Shown one piece after another: positions 20,918 to 33,271 of a stretch of DNA of 64,000 nucleotides; the stretch's first letter is position 1, and each line of letters opens with the position of its first letter. The notes beneath the pieces are model-generated. The model ran no database searches, was not told where the DNA came from, and saw only the letters and a program-made list of their open reading frames with translations. The DNA lies in NCBI GenBank assembly GCA_017654735.1, contig JADPYG010000089.1, positions 754,001 to 818,000 of the forward strand, given 5' to 3'. The position numbers and the translations under genes were made by a program. The stretch is from Vishniacozyma victoriae. Its lineage: Eukaryota > Basidiomycota > Tremellomycetes > Tremellales > Bulleribasidiaceae.

Positions 20918-22706
20918 TCAAGCGAAAGAAGGCATCCACTCCTCCCCCCATCCCTTTCTATTACGTCTATCAAGTTCTAATACACTTGGATCCTCTTCAC
21001 CCCTGGATACTACTAATCTCGATCTATAGTATCGCATAAATGGTGGAGAGAGGTCGAGGGATTCATGCAAGATCTCAGATGCGTACCGGGGTAGTGGGTG
21101 GTGGTTTTCTATTTATTAGCTTTTCTCATATGTAGTAGGTTGAGGAAGTATACCTGAATGACCGAATACGCCTCCTACATCCGAAATCAACGCTTCTAAG
21201 CCTAGGAAACACCAGCCTGCAATGACAGACATTATTACCAATGTCCATCCACTCGCTACGCACATGAGAGATGGTGGGATAGCAGCGAGGTAGATACGTA
21301 GTAGGTCCGTCAAGTGGACAGTGAGGGGTAGAGGGGGTGGTGCTAATCGTCAGTCCTCTAATTCTACGGCTCAAGAGCGAGAGAGGACGTACTAGAAGAC
21401 AAGCGTTCCGCGTCACCCAAATGCCCAGAAAGAGATTTGACCAAATTCAATCCTCGTTCACGCTTCGCTTCCGCCCATCCTCCCTTTTCTTTCGGCACCT
21501 CAGCGAGTCCAATGACGTACGATTCCATTAATTTCAATAACGCAAGAGGCATATTAGGTGGATAAGGAGCACATAAATTCGATTTCCGTCGTCTCTCTCC
21601 ATTCTTCGACGTTGATGTCGAGGGCCGGGGTGGAGATTGTTCAGAAATAGGAAGGTTGAGTTGATCCAATTGTTGTCTGAATTCCAGATCTTCTCCGGTG
21701 TTGGCCACTGCTTTTGATAATTTCTCAACAGCTTCCTCGGCTTTTAAACGCAAGTCCGATAATTCCCAATCTTCCTCGTTCCCATTTTTATCTCCTTCAG
21801 GTTTAGGTCCTGTTGATCTACGCCTTAAACCCGGCCTGTTCGTTTCTGCCGTGCTCAAGTTGTCGGGTGAGGTGGGGGGTGCGTGGGATTCGGCAAATCG
21901 CACTCTGGCCTCGGTACGGCGGAGGGAGGAGAGGTAAGCGGATGGAAGGAGGTCAGATAGGGGTGGTTGTGGTAGTGGGCGTGTTCCGTGTAGGTGATGC
22001 CTTCTTGTAAGTCTTTGTGATAAGGGATGGGAGAGGGGACATACTGTAGTGCGAAAGCGTAGCCTACCAATAAACCGCATAGCTCTTGTGTGCGTTGATA
22101 GACCAGATCCGGCTTGTTCGACGAAGAAGGACCCTCTTTATCAGACTCGAGATCTTGCGGAACATGTACAGGCGATGAACTAGATGTTGATCCGGATGAT
22201 GTAGCGGATATTGATTTCGCACTCTCAATTGGCATAGATAACTACCATCAGCTCCCTCCGATGGGCGATGGGGGAACATACCATTCTAATCCCATCTCTT
22301 ATGTCTGACCTCAACGCGACCCAGACTTTCTTACCCTCGTCCCATCTCGATAAAGCCGATGAGAACCTATACGATAATAATAAACCCGTTACTACATGTC
22401 AGCTTCATCACGTATGGAGAGTAGGTGACTTACCCATACTAAGTACCCCTACAATCGCAGCTCCTAGCTTCGACAACCTAGAGGGAGAGATCCAATCCCT
22501 CTTACATCCTTGTACCAAAACATAACTATACACGGCAAGTACAAGTAATTGACCAGGCTTGATTCGATTCCTTTTATCAGTCACTCTTCTCAATCTAATA
22601 AATGATAGACATACAGGGTATAGGTGAATATTTCTGCTGTTGATGAATGCCCTCCATCTGTATGGGATGTATACCGCAGCGTTGGTGTTCTTGAACGCTT
22701 TGGCAT
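20918..22706 (-). CDS. Bestrophin-like (UPF0187) anion channel protein
   Basis: Predicted chloride-channel-like membrane protein of the bestrophin/UPF0187 family. It starts MPKRSRTPTLRYTSHTDGG at 22706 and joins across short introns to NRIKPGQLLVLAVYSYVLVQG, LGAAIVGVLSMVTGLLLSYRFSSALSRWDEGKKVWVALRSDIRDGIRM, then a Ser-rich insert, QELCGLLVGYAFALQRHHLHG, a ~150-residue polar loop, APYPPNMPLALLKLMESYVIGL, VHLTDLLRIYLAAIPPSLM, IMSVIAGWCFLGLEALISDVGGVFGHSENHHPLP, and ends GWGEEWMPSFA at TGA 20918-20920. The R-x-x-SA-x-x-RWDEG motif and the final FLGLE...FG...LP are hallmarks of the family. The polar cytoplasmic loop is longer than usual. Membrane location (plasma membrane or mitochondrion) cannot be told. 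Confidence 0.78.
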
Positions 22707-22847
22707 TATATTATAAATGAAAGGATAGGTATGGATCTGTGGAATTCCAGGTCGTGTCGCGACGAACCACAATTTGTGCCATTTCAACATAACGTCATGC
22801 ATGACTTGCCATTAAACTATCCTTGTTCCAAACCTCGACTTTCAAGC

Positions 22848-24471
22848 ATGGCCAGCGATGCCGTTCGATCTGGACCAAAAGGCGGCACGTCGATCGATCA
22901 TGAGAATACAGCTTCGATTAGCTCGACATTGAAAACGGGTCGAAGTCTGGTCCTACTACAGCTCTTGACGAGAGTCTTGACGTTCGTACTTAATCAATCC
23001 CTTGTCCGGCTCGCCTCGCCTGAAGTATTTGGTACAGCCGCTATTCAATTCGATTTAATCTACACAACGATCTTATTCCTGAGTAGGGAAGGGATAAGAA
23101 ATGCACTACTTCGATCAACTAGCAATATCGCTTTGGCTCGACTCCCCCTCAAGCTTGGTTTTGCGGTTGCGTCTACAGCGGTAGGGGTATACCTATACTC
23201 TTCTAACGGAGTCACCACCTCGCAGGAAGGATTCTATAGTGCTTTAGGACTATATGTCGGGGCCGCGCTGGTGGAGCTGTGGATTGAACCGATGTATATT
23301 CAAACCATCAGATTTGGGCGGATGGGAGTAAGGGTCCAGGCTGAGGGCGGAATGGCAATTGTCAAAGCAATAGTGACTTTCCTGTCGCTGGTCCTCAGCC
23401 CTAAACAAGCTTTATTGGGGTTCGCTCTAGGTCAATTTGGAGGAGCGGTTTGGTTATCAGGGAGGTATATTTGGGAGTTTGGACTGTCCCGCGATAGGTG
23501 AGTCTATTTGTTCGTATGATGGAGACTAGCTGATTGTGTAGTGGTGAGTACGATAAGGAAACGTATGGGCTAGCAATGGCAAATACTCGCCAGAGCGTCA
23601 TTAAACATGTCTTGACGGAAGGTGACCGGATTGTGGTTGGTAAAATCAGTCCACTGGGTGATCAAGGTGGTTATGCAATAGCGATCAATTACGGTACTTC
23701 CCTTTTCCACATTCGTATATATGAGGTATGTAAGCTGATAGATAGGCTCCTTGATAGCCCGAATCGTATTCCAACCCCTGGAAGAAACCCTCCAACTCCA
23801 TTTCTCCCGTTCTCCCAATTCTCCCCAAACCCGACATCTCCTCACATACATCGTCCACATTTCATCCCATCTCCTCTTATTCCTCCCAGCATTCTTACCG
23901 CCAATATTACCAATCATACTACCCCTCCTCCTTCCTGCAAAGTATCGACAAACCACGGCCCCCGCTACGTTGGAAGCATATTTAACATGTTACATTCCGC
24001 TTATGAGCTTGAATGGAATCCTGGAGGCGTTTCATGCTTCTTCCGCTTCTCCCGCTCAGATAGCGAGACAGGCTAAGTGGATGATTGGATCAAGTGGGGC
24101 TTTTGCGGCTGGGTTATGGGTTCTCGGTAGGGCGGGGATGGGGAGTACGGAACAATGTCTTGTTTATGCTTCTTGTCTCTCAATGTTCGTTCGGATAGTA
24201 TATGCGGGGAATCACGCCAAGCAGTATCTCAAGAAAACCCTACCGATATCACTGATGGAAATCCTTCCTCATCCCACTATCATCGCTATTGCAGCAGTAG
24301 GAGCAGCAGTAGTACGACGCTTAGATGGCATCCAGGTCTTAGTGGGAGTAGGGGGGTTCGGATTGATCACTCTCGCTGCATTGTAAGTCACGTAAGAAAT
24401 TGGGCTGATGGAAGATATCATACAGAGAAACCCAGGTTCCTCCAGCTCCGCCGGGATCTACAGTCAGATAA
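22848..24471 (+). CDS. RFT1: ER membrane protein Rft1
   Basis: Polytopic ER protein needed for dolichol-linked oligosaccharide supply in N-glycosylation. Start MASDAVRSGPKGGT at 22848 is preferred; the frame is open upstream to 22731 but that lies in the short divergent promoter. Exon 1 carries LQLLTRVLTFVLNQSLVRLASPEVFGTAAIQFDLIYTTILFLSREGIRNALLR, highly typical of Rft1. Exon 2 gives KHVLTEGDRIVVGKISPLGDQGGYAIAINYG, and the splice completes NYGSLIARIVFQPLEE, another family hallmark. Exon 3 holds several membrane segments (LLLFLPAFLPPILPIILPLLL, PLMSLNGILEAFHA). A final 15-codon exon ends PAPPGSTVR at TAA 24469-24471. The start lies only 141 bases from the divergent bestrophin-like gene. Confidence 0.9.
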
Positions 24472-25104
24472 ATAAAATTAGATAGATAGGTTCCGAGCGT
24501 GCCTCGGCATGGGATGTACGAATGTGATGTACGAATATAATCGAAGGCTAAATGAAAAGAAGCAATCCTATCCGTTTGAACCGGATTGCAGGAGTCTGCC
24601 TTTCGATCATATGCTTCTTACCGTATACCTTCCTTGTACACAAGTGGACAGGATACGCCAAGTTATCGGGTCGGAAGCAAAGCCCGAACGACGAGATGAA
24701 ATGAGGAACGCGTCAAGGGATAACCCTGAGCGTTCCTTGTCCTTGTAATTCAGCACAACTTAGATTTCTAGCTCCACTGCTCTCTTGACTCTTTTGAGCA
24801 TACGATATCCATAACGACCTGTACATACGACCTATACGATATATCAACGACACTAAAACCCACACCATATATCATCATTTGGGGAGATTTTGGAATTTTA
24901 GTCTGATTAGAACTTGACCGGAACAGTCTGTGCGAGGGTGGATCAACTTTCGACTTTCATTCAACCTATACTACTCTCAACCTCATTTCGCCAAACACTC
25001 GCAAATAACCATATCCGCGCCGACCAGTAAGTGACACTCATCTTTCTCATTACGATCCAATGTTGACTTGCCTAGTGGCCGGTGAACGACCCCGACATCA
25101 ATCA
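24472..25104. promoter_or_regulatory. Upstream region of disordered-protein gene with 5' leader intron
   Basis: 633 bases between RFT1 and the next plus-strand gene. A convincing leader intron is at 25027-25075 (GTAAGT donor, TTGACTTGCCTAG end). It removes an ATG at 25060, so the likely start is 25105. The rest shows no clear motif. Confidence 0.45.
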
Positions 25105-27616
25105 ATGTTTACGAACCGCTGGAAACGTACAGAAGATCTAGAAGAGGATGAATGGTTCATCCCCTATAAACGGAGGTCAGCACCTCAAGCTCGACTCGAT
25201 CAACCTCAGGGTGGTGTTGGTGAAATGCCAAATACTACTTCTACTTCTGTAAATATGGCTCGACCTACTCGGTCGTTCTTTGGTAGTGGAAGTGCAGGTG
25301 GGAGTGGATCAACACATCGTCGGCAAAAGTCTACACCGATTGAAGATGATCCAGCTGCTCGATCGAGATTCTTTCGACGGCCTGTACTACCGCGTTCTGG
25401 GTCTGATGGATCTTTAACTCGCCCTTCACCTCTGGCTATGCCTTCTACGACATCCGTACCTACCGGACTGGCAGCTCCGAAAATGTTGTTTTCGCCTATG
25501 ATGAGGGAGATCCGAGATGATACCCAACCCACTCAACATGATAATAGACCTCCACCTACCTCGTACCATGCCCCTCGACAACGAACTGTGTCTGCCCCGA
25601 AACATACTTCGAGTCACGTATATGATAAAATCGATCAACGTCGTTGGGCAGCACCGACCATGTGTGATATGCTCGTCTTTCCCCGTCCACATATTACACC
25701 GCTCACCATCACTCCTCCCGCCTCTCCCGAAAAGTTGCCTAGTGTGTTCGATGGGTTGAGCGTTGCGGATAAAGTGGATAGGGATAAGGAAAGGGATGAA
25801 TGGCATAAATACGTCGAGAAGCGGGCTAGGGGGAAGAGCTTTAGGATCGGGAGTGTTGGGAATGGATTAGAAGAGGGAGGAGGAATATTCAAATCTCGTG
25901 CGAGATCAGCATCGGCTGGAGCAGGACCATCGAGGAAACCAAATCGAAAATCGGATAAATCGAAATATCAAGACCCAAATTCAGCTCCACCCCTGACGAC
26001 CGTATTCAATTTTGGCAAACCAAGATCAAGTCGAGAAACACAACATCATGATGATCTTGATGATGATCCTTTCAAACATGCACCAACCGAGGCAGAGCGG
26101 TACAAGACTGCTCACCATCAACATACCAAAAGTTCTCCCGATTTATCCGCTACTCATCAACATCGGAATCGAGTCAGAGTGGCGCCGAGACCGCCATGGG
26201 ATGATGATGGTGTTATTATCATTGGACCTGGACCTGGTAGATCTCGTTCTGGCCTTTCTAGATCAACTACCAAACCTGATTTCACGAAACCACTCCCACC
26301 TCTTCCCGCAGAGTACACATTAGAGTACCACCCCTCAAGCCCTTTCAAACCTTTTGCAACCAAAGACCACAGTCGGTCTCCATCACCGGCACTACTCCCA
26401 CCTTCGAGATTACAGCCGACAGAACCAACTCCAACCGCAGGCCCGTCTCGCCTAAACAACGAAATTAGTCCAGCTGACGCACGGGCAATGATTGCAAAAC
26501 AACATCAACGAGCTATAACGAAACGCGCATTCAATTCTCCTCGTCCTCGCCAGCATCGAGATTCAGAGGTCTCGGTCTCGACAACATCACAATATTCACA
26601 GGGTAGTCAACGAGCATCAACTTTATCGGCCGTCTCGCCTCTTCGTCGAATGACAGCTATGGAAGAAGCTATCACTAGAAGTCGAGCAAATTCTGCAAGT
26701 TCACACACTGCTACTGCGATGCAGGGCTCTACTACCTCTAGAGCTAGTGCTGCTACTACCGTCACTGCTACGCCTTTATTGCGGTCTCAGATACAGGATA
26801 TGGATCGGTCAGCCCAGACGACACCGCGCATGAGGCAAGTTGCAGAGTCACAAACGCCTTCACCGCGTAATCTGAACCACGAGGATTTCAAAGTGCGTCG
26901 CTACTCTCTATCAAGGGGCTTCACTGACTCGCAGGGCCTATTCTTCCGGACACCGCAGGAGCAGCAGGGCATGCGATTCCAGGCGACTAATCGGATGATG
27001 CCTACTCAGATCTCGGAGAAGCCTAATGGTCTCGGCTTCGATATGGATGACGATCGTCGTCAATCTGCCAGCGATGACTCGACTATGGAGATTTCTACAC
27101 CCGTCACGGCGCCCAAGGGGACCTTCTTGGTTTACGGCGACGAAATGACGGAACTAAGGGAACCGACATTACCTCTTGCTGCTGCTTTCCAGAAAACATC
27201 GCCTGATACTTCTCCACCTTCTCGTCGTGGTAGTAATGATACCCAGGAGAGTGATGGTAAGCCCCGCCATTGCATGCATAGCCACAAGCTAATGGATAGA
27301 CTATGTTATACGACAGGCGCCTATGTACCCTGTTGTGAAAATAGGTACGCCTGGAGAATCGGATATCTCCGCGACTAAACGCCGTTCTGTCGTTCCTTCT
27401 GTTGGTGATTCTCTTGGTTCACTCTCTACCTTTTGTCCAGATCAAGATACTTCATTCGAAAGTCAGGACCTTGCACTTCCCCCTACTCTGGAACGACAGC
27501 CATCGCATTCATCCTCTGTATCTGGCTATCATCGCGATTCGACGGCCGTCAGTTTTATCGACGATTTCCCATCGCCTCCGAATTTCGCTGAACCGTTTAC
27601 CAATACTGCATCCGCC
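25105..27616 (+). CDS. Large disordered Ser/Pro/Arg-rich protein, unrecognised; 3' end uncertain
   Basis: One long exon from 25105 (MFTNRWKRTEDLEEDEWF) to 27256 encodes a protein dominated by Ser, Pro, Arg, Thr and Gln, with many SP/TP and RxxS sites (RRQKSTP, RSGSDGS, SRSPSPALLP) and few possible folded patches (VFDGLSVADKVDRDKERDEWHKYVEKRARGKS; FKVRRYSLSRGFTDSQGLFF). The family was not recognised. A GTAAGC donor at 27257 can pair with two acceptors. The AG at 27316 keeps the original frame and stops at 27376-27378; the AG at 27344 switches to a frame of similar Ser/Pro-rich composition that stays open into the GPN2 coding sequence. The end given here is the GPN2 ATG; a true read-through fusion is possible. 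Likely a phosphorylated regulatory or scaffold protein, by composition only. Confidence 0.6.
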
Positions 27617-28823
27617 ATGCCTTCTGCATCTACCTCCAAGCACTCTACCGCGTTTGGACAGCTAGTAACTGGTCCACCTGGAGCTGGCAAGTCGACATAC
27701 TGTCATGGGATGCATCAGGTGAGTTGAGAATGTGGTTCATGCTGGATCCATTCCTCATACTATAGAAATAGTTTCTTACCGCTCTCGATCGTCCTGTCCA
27801 TATCATCAATCTCGACCCTGCTGTCACCGATCCACCTTATCCCTGCGCAATCTCGATCACATCACTCATCACCCTAGATCAGGTTATGGAGGAATTTGGA
27901 CTAGGACCGAATGGAGCTATATTATATTGTATCGAGTACTTGGAAGCGAACTTTGATTGGTTAGTGGAGCAGTTGGATGAGTTACTGGGAGATGGGGGGG
28001 ATGGATATGTTATCTTTGATACCCCCGGTCAGGTTGAACTTTGGACGAATCATGATAGTTTGAAGAATATCGTGGAGAAGTTGCAGAAGATGGATTATAG
28101 AGTAAGTCTAGCCTTGCGTATCACTACTATGCTGACGTAGTAGCTGGCAGCGGTTCATCTATCGGATGCTCATTATGTGGTGGATGCGCCAAAATTCATC
28201 TCGGTCGTACTCCTCGCTTTAAGGGCGATGATGCAGCTCGAATTACCCCACATCAATGTCTTGAGCAAGATCGATCTATTATCGAGCTATGGCGAATTAC
28301 CGTTTGATCTGCGTTATTATACAGAAGTACAGGATTTATCGTACCTCCTCGATAGCCTTAATCAGCAATCTCGGACTGATAAATTCAAGTCGCTGAATAA
28401 AGCTATGGTTGAGTTGGTGGAGGAGTATGGATTGGTCGGGTTTGAGACTTTGGCTGTCGAGGTGAGTCTTCTCTTCAACATTGACTATCAAAATGTAGGA
28501 AAGCTGACAATCAGGACAAGACATCAATGATGAAATTACTACGTCAAGTAGATAAAGCGACGGGATACATTTATGTCCCTTCTTCCTCTTCTACAACCGA
28601 ACCTAATACTTATGGTCTCTTCTCTACGGCTCAGGGAGATGGGTATCTAGGAGACGTGAATGACGTTCAGGAGAGGTGGTTGGATAACAAGGAAATGTGG
28701 GACGAGAGGGAGAAGGATGAGTGGAAGAAGGAAGGGGAGATGCGGGCTGCTATGGGCCAAGGTCCCGTCAGTCAAGAGACGGAGGCCGAGGGTGAGGGTG
28801 AGGGTCTAGGGCAGGCGATGTAA
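27617..28823 (+). CDS. GPN2: GPN-loop GTPase 2
   Basis: GTPase of the GPN family needed for assembly and nuclear import of RNA polymerases II and III. Exons: 27617-27718, 27772-28101, 28144-28461, 28515-28823. Motifs in order: P-loop GPPGAGKST, NLDPAV, the GPN loop in LGPNGAILYCIEYLE, DTPGQVELWT (G3), LSKIDLL (G4), then FETLAVEDKTSMMKLLRQVDKATGY. The C-terminal tail is acidic and Gly/Glu-rich. The start ATG at 27617 sits in a good context (GCCATGC) but adds ~11 residues (MPSASTSKHSTA) before the usual FGQLVTGPPG. The frame is open upstream into the preceding gene, so the true N-terminus is not settled. The catalytic part is complete. Confidence 0.9.
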
Positions 28824-28873
28824 TGAAATCAACCACGAACGTATAATCCTTGTAGCAATGTATATTCTCGTGC

Positions 28874-30306
28874 ATGTCTGCATCTCATTACAATCATGCG
28901 CAAGGAGGTGGAGGTGGTCGCGACAACTTGAAATTTAGACTGGACCACAGTCAATTCTTGACACTATACACCACAATGTACTTTGACCTCTTCGTTCCAT
29001 TCCCATTACCGCAGAACTTGGACTCAGCGCCTAAGAAGGGTAAGAAAGATAAAGGGAAGGGAAAGCAGGTCCCCGGGCAGGAAGTCAAAGTAGAAGAAAA
29101 AAAGGAATATTGGCCTTCAATCACTCAACTTGAGAAGGAACGATGTACTCGTTCAATTGCTCTTGCTGGCCATCGTACGTCTACCCACACCTCCTTCACG
29201 ATATAGAGTGAGAGTTAGAAAAGGAGGAAGGGGAAGGACTGACGAGCAGTCGGATATGATGTTGTTGGTTGTACTGTCTCTTCTGAACCTTCGAATTACG
29301 TTCCCCCTAATCCATTTTTGGTATCTAAACCATTTCCGGGACTTGATCCTCGTTCGCCATCATCTTCAGCTTCTGGATCAGGATCAGGGAAGATAGTTCA
29401 AGTGACTCGATTCCATATCCGCCTAGATGACGCTAAGACTCATTGTTTCGTATGTCCCCTTCTCTCCTCTGACTTGAGGTTTAGTAGAGGTGAGAGAGCT
29501 GATAATAGGCGGCCACCAACACAAACGCTTTGAAAGAGTACGATATCTTATCAGTAGCTCCTACTTCTGATAAAGCATTACAATTGGCTTGTACGGATTT
29601 ATGTTTACCTGGTCCTAATCAGATTTCAATCATTACATTACCATTACATGAACGACCTTATTTCTTTCGATTAAATCGGAAACAGATTAGGCAAGCTCAG
29701 AGGAATGGTGTTGTTGTATGTCCTCTCTTCTCTCTTTTCTTTCCCCCTCCCTTCTTCTTTCTGCTCTTCTCTGCCTCGAAGACCAGAGATAGAGACTGAT
29801 GAACAGCTCGAATTACTTTGCTCCCCAGCTCTATACCCCTCAACATCAATACCAGGGGATGTAGCTCGTAAATTCCGGCAAAACTTCTTTACGAATGCAA
29901 GAGAGGTCATTCGGATAACAGGTGGGAAAGGGATAATCATCTCTTCAGGACCAGGGGGAAGTGGAGATGGAATGAGGGGTCCTATTGATTTGATCAATCT
30001 GTACGTTTCATCAACTCTTTATGGGTTCAGCTGATGGATAGGGCATGTGTGCTGGGCATGCCTGCGAATCTGGCTAAAGATGCTGTCTCGTTAAATGGAA
30101 AGATGATCTTACTACGAGCTCGTACGTCCATCATGTACTCCCCGGCTAGTAAGAAAGACTGATGAGCAGAGTCGAGAAAGACATTCAAAGCTGTCTTTGG
30201 CGCCCCTAAAATCGTTCCCTCTCTCAGTCAGCTTGAGGAGACTGAAAAGCGGCCACTGGAGGATGAACCCGAGGACCCGACACCCACCAAGAAAGTCAAG
30301 GTCTAG
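28874..30306 (+). CDS. RPP1: RNase P/MRP protein subunit p30
   Basis: PHP-fold protein subunit of RNase P and RNase MRP, acting in tRNA 5' processing and rRNA maturation. It starts MSASHYNHAQGGGGGRDN only 50 bases after the GPN2 stop. Exons join to MYFDLFVPFPLP, a basic insert (KKGKKDKGKGKQ), LEKERCTRSIALAGHLGYDVVGCTV, VTRFHIRLDD, LKEYDILSVAPTSDKALQLACTDL, IITLPLHERPYFFRLNRKQIRQAQRNGVVFELLYSPAL, ARKFRQNFFTNAREVIRITGGKGIIISSGPG, MRGPIDLINL, and a C-terminal tail PTKKVKV that looks like a nuclear signal. It ends at TAG 30304-30306. The core matches Rpp30/Rpp1 throughout. Close spacing to GPN2 suggests a tight promoter inside the GPN2 3' region. Confidence 0.9.
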
Positions 30307-30418
30307 CAAAAGAGGCCGATGTAGACATGGAGTGACATGCACAATAATCTATAATCTATGCTATATGCTACAATTGAAACAAGATGTACTCGTACAAGCA
30401 CCGATCACCCAAACCACC

Positions 30419-32887
30419 CTATGGCGGCGCTAACCAACTTCCAACCGTTTCCATCGACTTGGTATCCCCCTTTGAAACAATCTCTCCCTCGCGTCCACCG
30501 ATAACATCTCCGACCATTTCCCATGGGTTCTTTCCACCTCCCCACTTCAAGACTTTATCCTTGAATACTTCTCCTCCTTCTCTACTCAATGCTCCATCTG
30601 GACCATCTGTGAATAGTGTGGACCAGACTTTACCAGCAATAGCCCGATCAAAGAGGTAGGAATAATATGTCGCTCCGTACCCGTATAAATGGCTGAATTG
30701 GACTTGCCAAGAAGTACCTTCCACAGCCGGAATCATGCCGGTCCGATTCTGTAGATCGTGCAACATCCTCGTAGAGTTGAATGATGGGTCACGAAGTTGA
30801 GCAGAAGTCAAGGAATGGTACTGCTGGTCTAGGATTGCCATGACGATTTGAGCGTGAGTGTCGAGTGCTTCTAGCATATTTGATTGGGCTAATTGAGCTG
30901 TGATGACCTCTGGTGGGATCTGTTTACCGGTTTGATGGTGTTGAGCAAAGAATGACAAGACTTGCGGTGAGGCGGCGAAATGCTCCATCAAGATCGAGGG
31001 GAGTTCAACAAAGTCGGTAGCGCATCTCGTTCCAGAGACGTTATGGTATTCCGTTCGACCAATCATCGCTACTATCAGCTCTTTTATCTAAACAAAATCG
31101 TCAAGCTCACAATGTATAGCATGTCCCATTTCGTGGAACAAGGTCTCGAGGCTACTCCAGGATAGGAAAGAAGGTCCAGTAGGGTTGAAACGTCCAAAGT
31201 CCATCGACAAGACCACGATAGGAAGTTGATATCGCCCTTCTTTCCCATGTATCGTCACTCCTTCCGTCTCCAACCCAGGTCCAAGGTGAGCATCCCATCC
31301 TGGTTCCAACCCATCTCTCTCGGGATCATCATCGTCCACTCGTCGAGAACATCGGACGGTGAAATGAGCAGCTGCACTGGATTTACCTGGCCTAGTCCAT
31401 AAATCGGTGTAGATGACTCCGATCGGGCCCTCTGTCTCGTGGACGACATCAAGGCGACGGACCGCTCCATCCCATACTTCTCCTGGAGCGACTGAAGCGG
31501 GTCGGAAGGAAATACCGTACAATCGATTAAACAGTTTCGATAACCCATTCATGACCGTCCCAACCGATAGGTACGGGTCCATCGGATCACTTTTTGGTAA
31601 AGCATACATCAAACTTGGTGAAAAGATATCTCGATCCCACGCGTAGATCTGAGGTAAATGGCCGGTAGGTCCGTCTTTGGGGTGGGTAATGCCAGATGTA
31701 TATTGCGCCTTGATACGACGTAGGCGATCAACATCGGCCTGAGCTGCTGGTCGAGAGTGTTTCGCCAATGATTTGAGGAATCCATCGACATTTTCTGGTG
31801 TTTTCGCCATCTTGTCCCGTAGTGCCAACTGAGCATATGTCTCTGATCCCAATACCTCTGCCAGCTCCGCCCTCTGCTTCAACATTGTTTCCACCACGTT
31901 GACTCGGTCAGGGTCGGTCCTGTTCTGAGCGCGATACATGATCTGACGTGCATCACCAGATCGAGCACTGTGAGCGATATGCTGCGCTTCCATCGATGCT
32001 GGATTGACGAAGACACTCGATTTAGAAAGCCCAGTTCCATGCGGTAGACTATTGACGAATTGACTGCCCAGACCCGCAAGCAATCGGTCGGCTTCTGGTA
32101 TTTCTGCAAGTGGGGTGGAACTTGGGTAATTGACGGCGTTGTTCATCATGTTTCGACCAGAGATGAGGATTGAATCGCTGACTTCGACGAATCGTTTACG
32201 GGATGCTGGAGGTAGTGCGATACCGGACCGTTCGAAATCGCGGAGAAAGGTCATGGCGACTGCCATTTCTGCGTCGGTATATGGGACTGGGTGGGGGTAG
32301 TCGAGGGATGCTTTGAGTGCCTGTTCATCAAACTCCAGCTCCAGCTGATCTAGTCGAGAGAGACTCACCTCATACATGCCCGGATGGGTATTGAGCTCAT
32401 TCATGAAACTGCACAGACGACCATACGCCTCCTCGCACTCCTCCACCCACTCTGGGTCCGGATGAACAGTCCTCAGCAACTCGCACATATCAATGACTCC
32501 ACAGAGCACATCACTCAATCTATCCAAGTTCTTCACTACCCTCCTTAGTTCCGCTGGATCTCCTTGCGAATCGCATATACGATCTACGATCGCTGAGCAA
32601 TGTACTATCGTCCGTTCCGTTAATGGGCGTAATTCATAGGGCGTTCGGAGGGGGTAGTCGAACAGTCCGGTCGTATGTGAGGATCCAGTAGGTGTGCTAG
32701 TTTGAGCATGATCGAATAATTGACGTAAGTCGTTGCTATTGTCTTGTGCCTTGAAAAAGGCGGGTGGGGGAGGTCGCAAGACATGCGCACGAGCAGCTGC
32801 ATGATTCGATCGAGCGGTGATTCGTGTAGCCAACAAACGCCGACTATACGAAGGGCGCAATGGTAGTGAGGTAATTGACCGAATCAT
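30419..32887 (-). CDS. OCT1: Mitochondrial intermediate peptidase
   Basis: M3-family zinc metallopeptidase that removes octapeptides from imported proteins in the mitochondrial matrix. It starts [22 protein letters not shown] at 32887, a good mitochondrial presequence (Arg/Ser/Leu-rich, no acids). The main exon runs from 32887 to 31111, then a 42-base intron, then 30419-31068. Catalytic HEMGHAIH (HExxH) is just before that intron, followed by [31 protein letters not shown], with FVELPS carrying the third zinc ligand Glu, and [17 protein letters not shown] near the end. A 48-base segment at 32321-32368 inside the first exon has intron borders and no stop; its removal improves the family alignment ([13 protein letters not shown]). 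The 3' end is convergent with RPP1. Confidence 0.92.
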
Positions 32888-33271
32888 GCTGTAGACATGT
32901 GAGGGATAAAGCAAGCAATGTAAAGTGACAATCAAGAGATACACAGTCGACAACCTTCTTTTCATCTCATCAACTAACATCTCCCGAACTTCGGCTACGG
33001 CTCAACCCTCTATCCCCGGTTCTAGCGGACATTCTACTTATTATTACTATCCTTCATCTCACGGAGCTTGTCATAGCCCGGATAGTATCCCTTTGATGAG
33101 AGGTGATCTTATACATAGCTTGAATATGCCTGTAATGCATGCATACGTTTGTACTGTAGCGTAGAATTAACGCACTCCAAGTACCAAATTCAGTCACGTG
33201 ATCCTACAGTCGCGTCTCCGTGACTGAACCCTATACTACTCGTGTCTACTCGTACTCATCAACTCATCATT
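32888..33271. promoter_or_regulatory. Divergent promoter, OCT1 / RRM protein
   Basis: 384 bases between divergent starts. It carries TCACGTGA at 33194-33201 within a larger inverted repeat (33191-33226, listed separately). Confidence 0.5.
33191..33226. repeat. Nested palindrome with TCACGTGA core in divergent promoter
   Basis: CAGTCACG at 33191-33198 is the exact reverse complement of CGTGACTG at 33219-33226. The left arm overlaps the 8-base palindrome TCACGTGA (33194-33201), the form preferred by Cbf1-type bHLH factors in other fungi. It lies ~45-80 bases upstream of the RRM-protein start. Binding is inferred. Confidence 0.45.

Noticed and set aside
22731..22847. Longer N-terminus for RFT1 starting at 22731
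   Set aside because: It would fill nearly all of the 141-base divergent promoter, and the added residues look non-coding; MASDAV at 22848 fits the family better.
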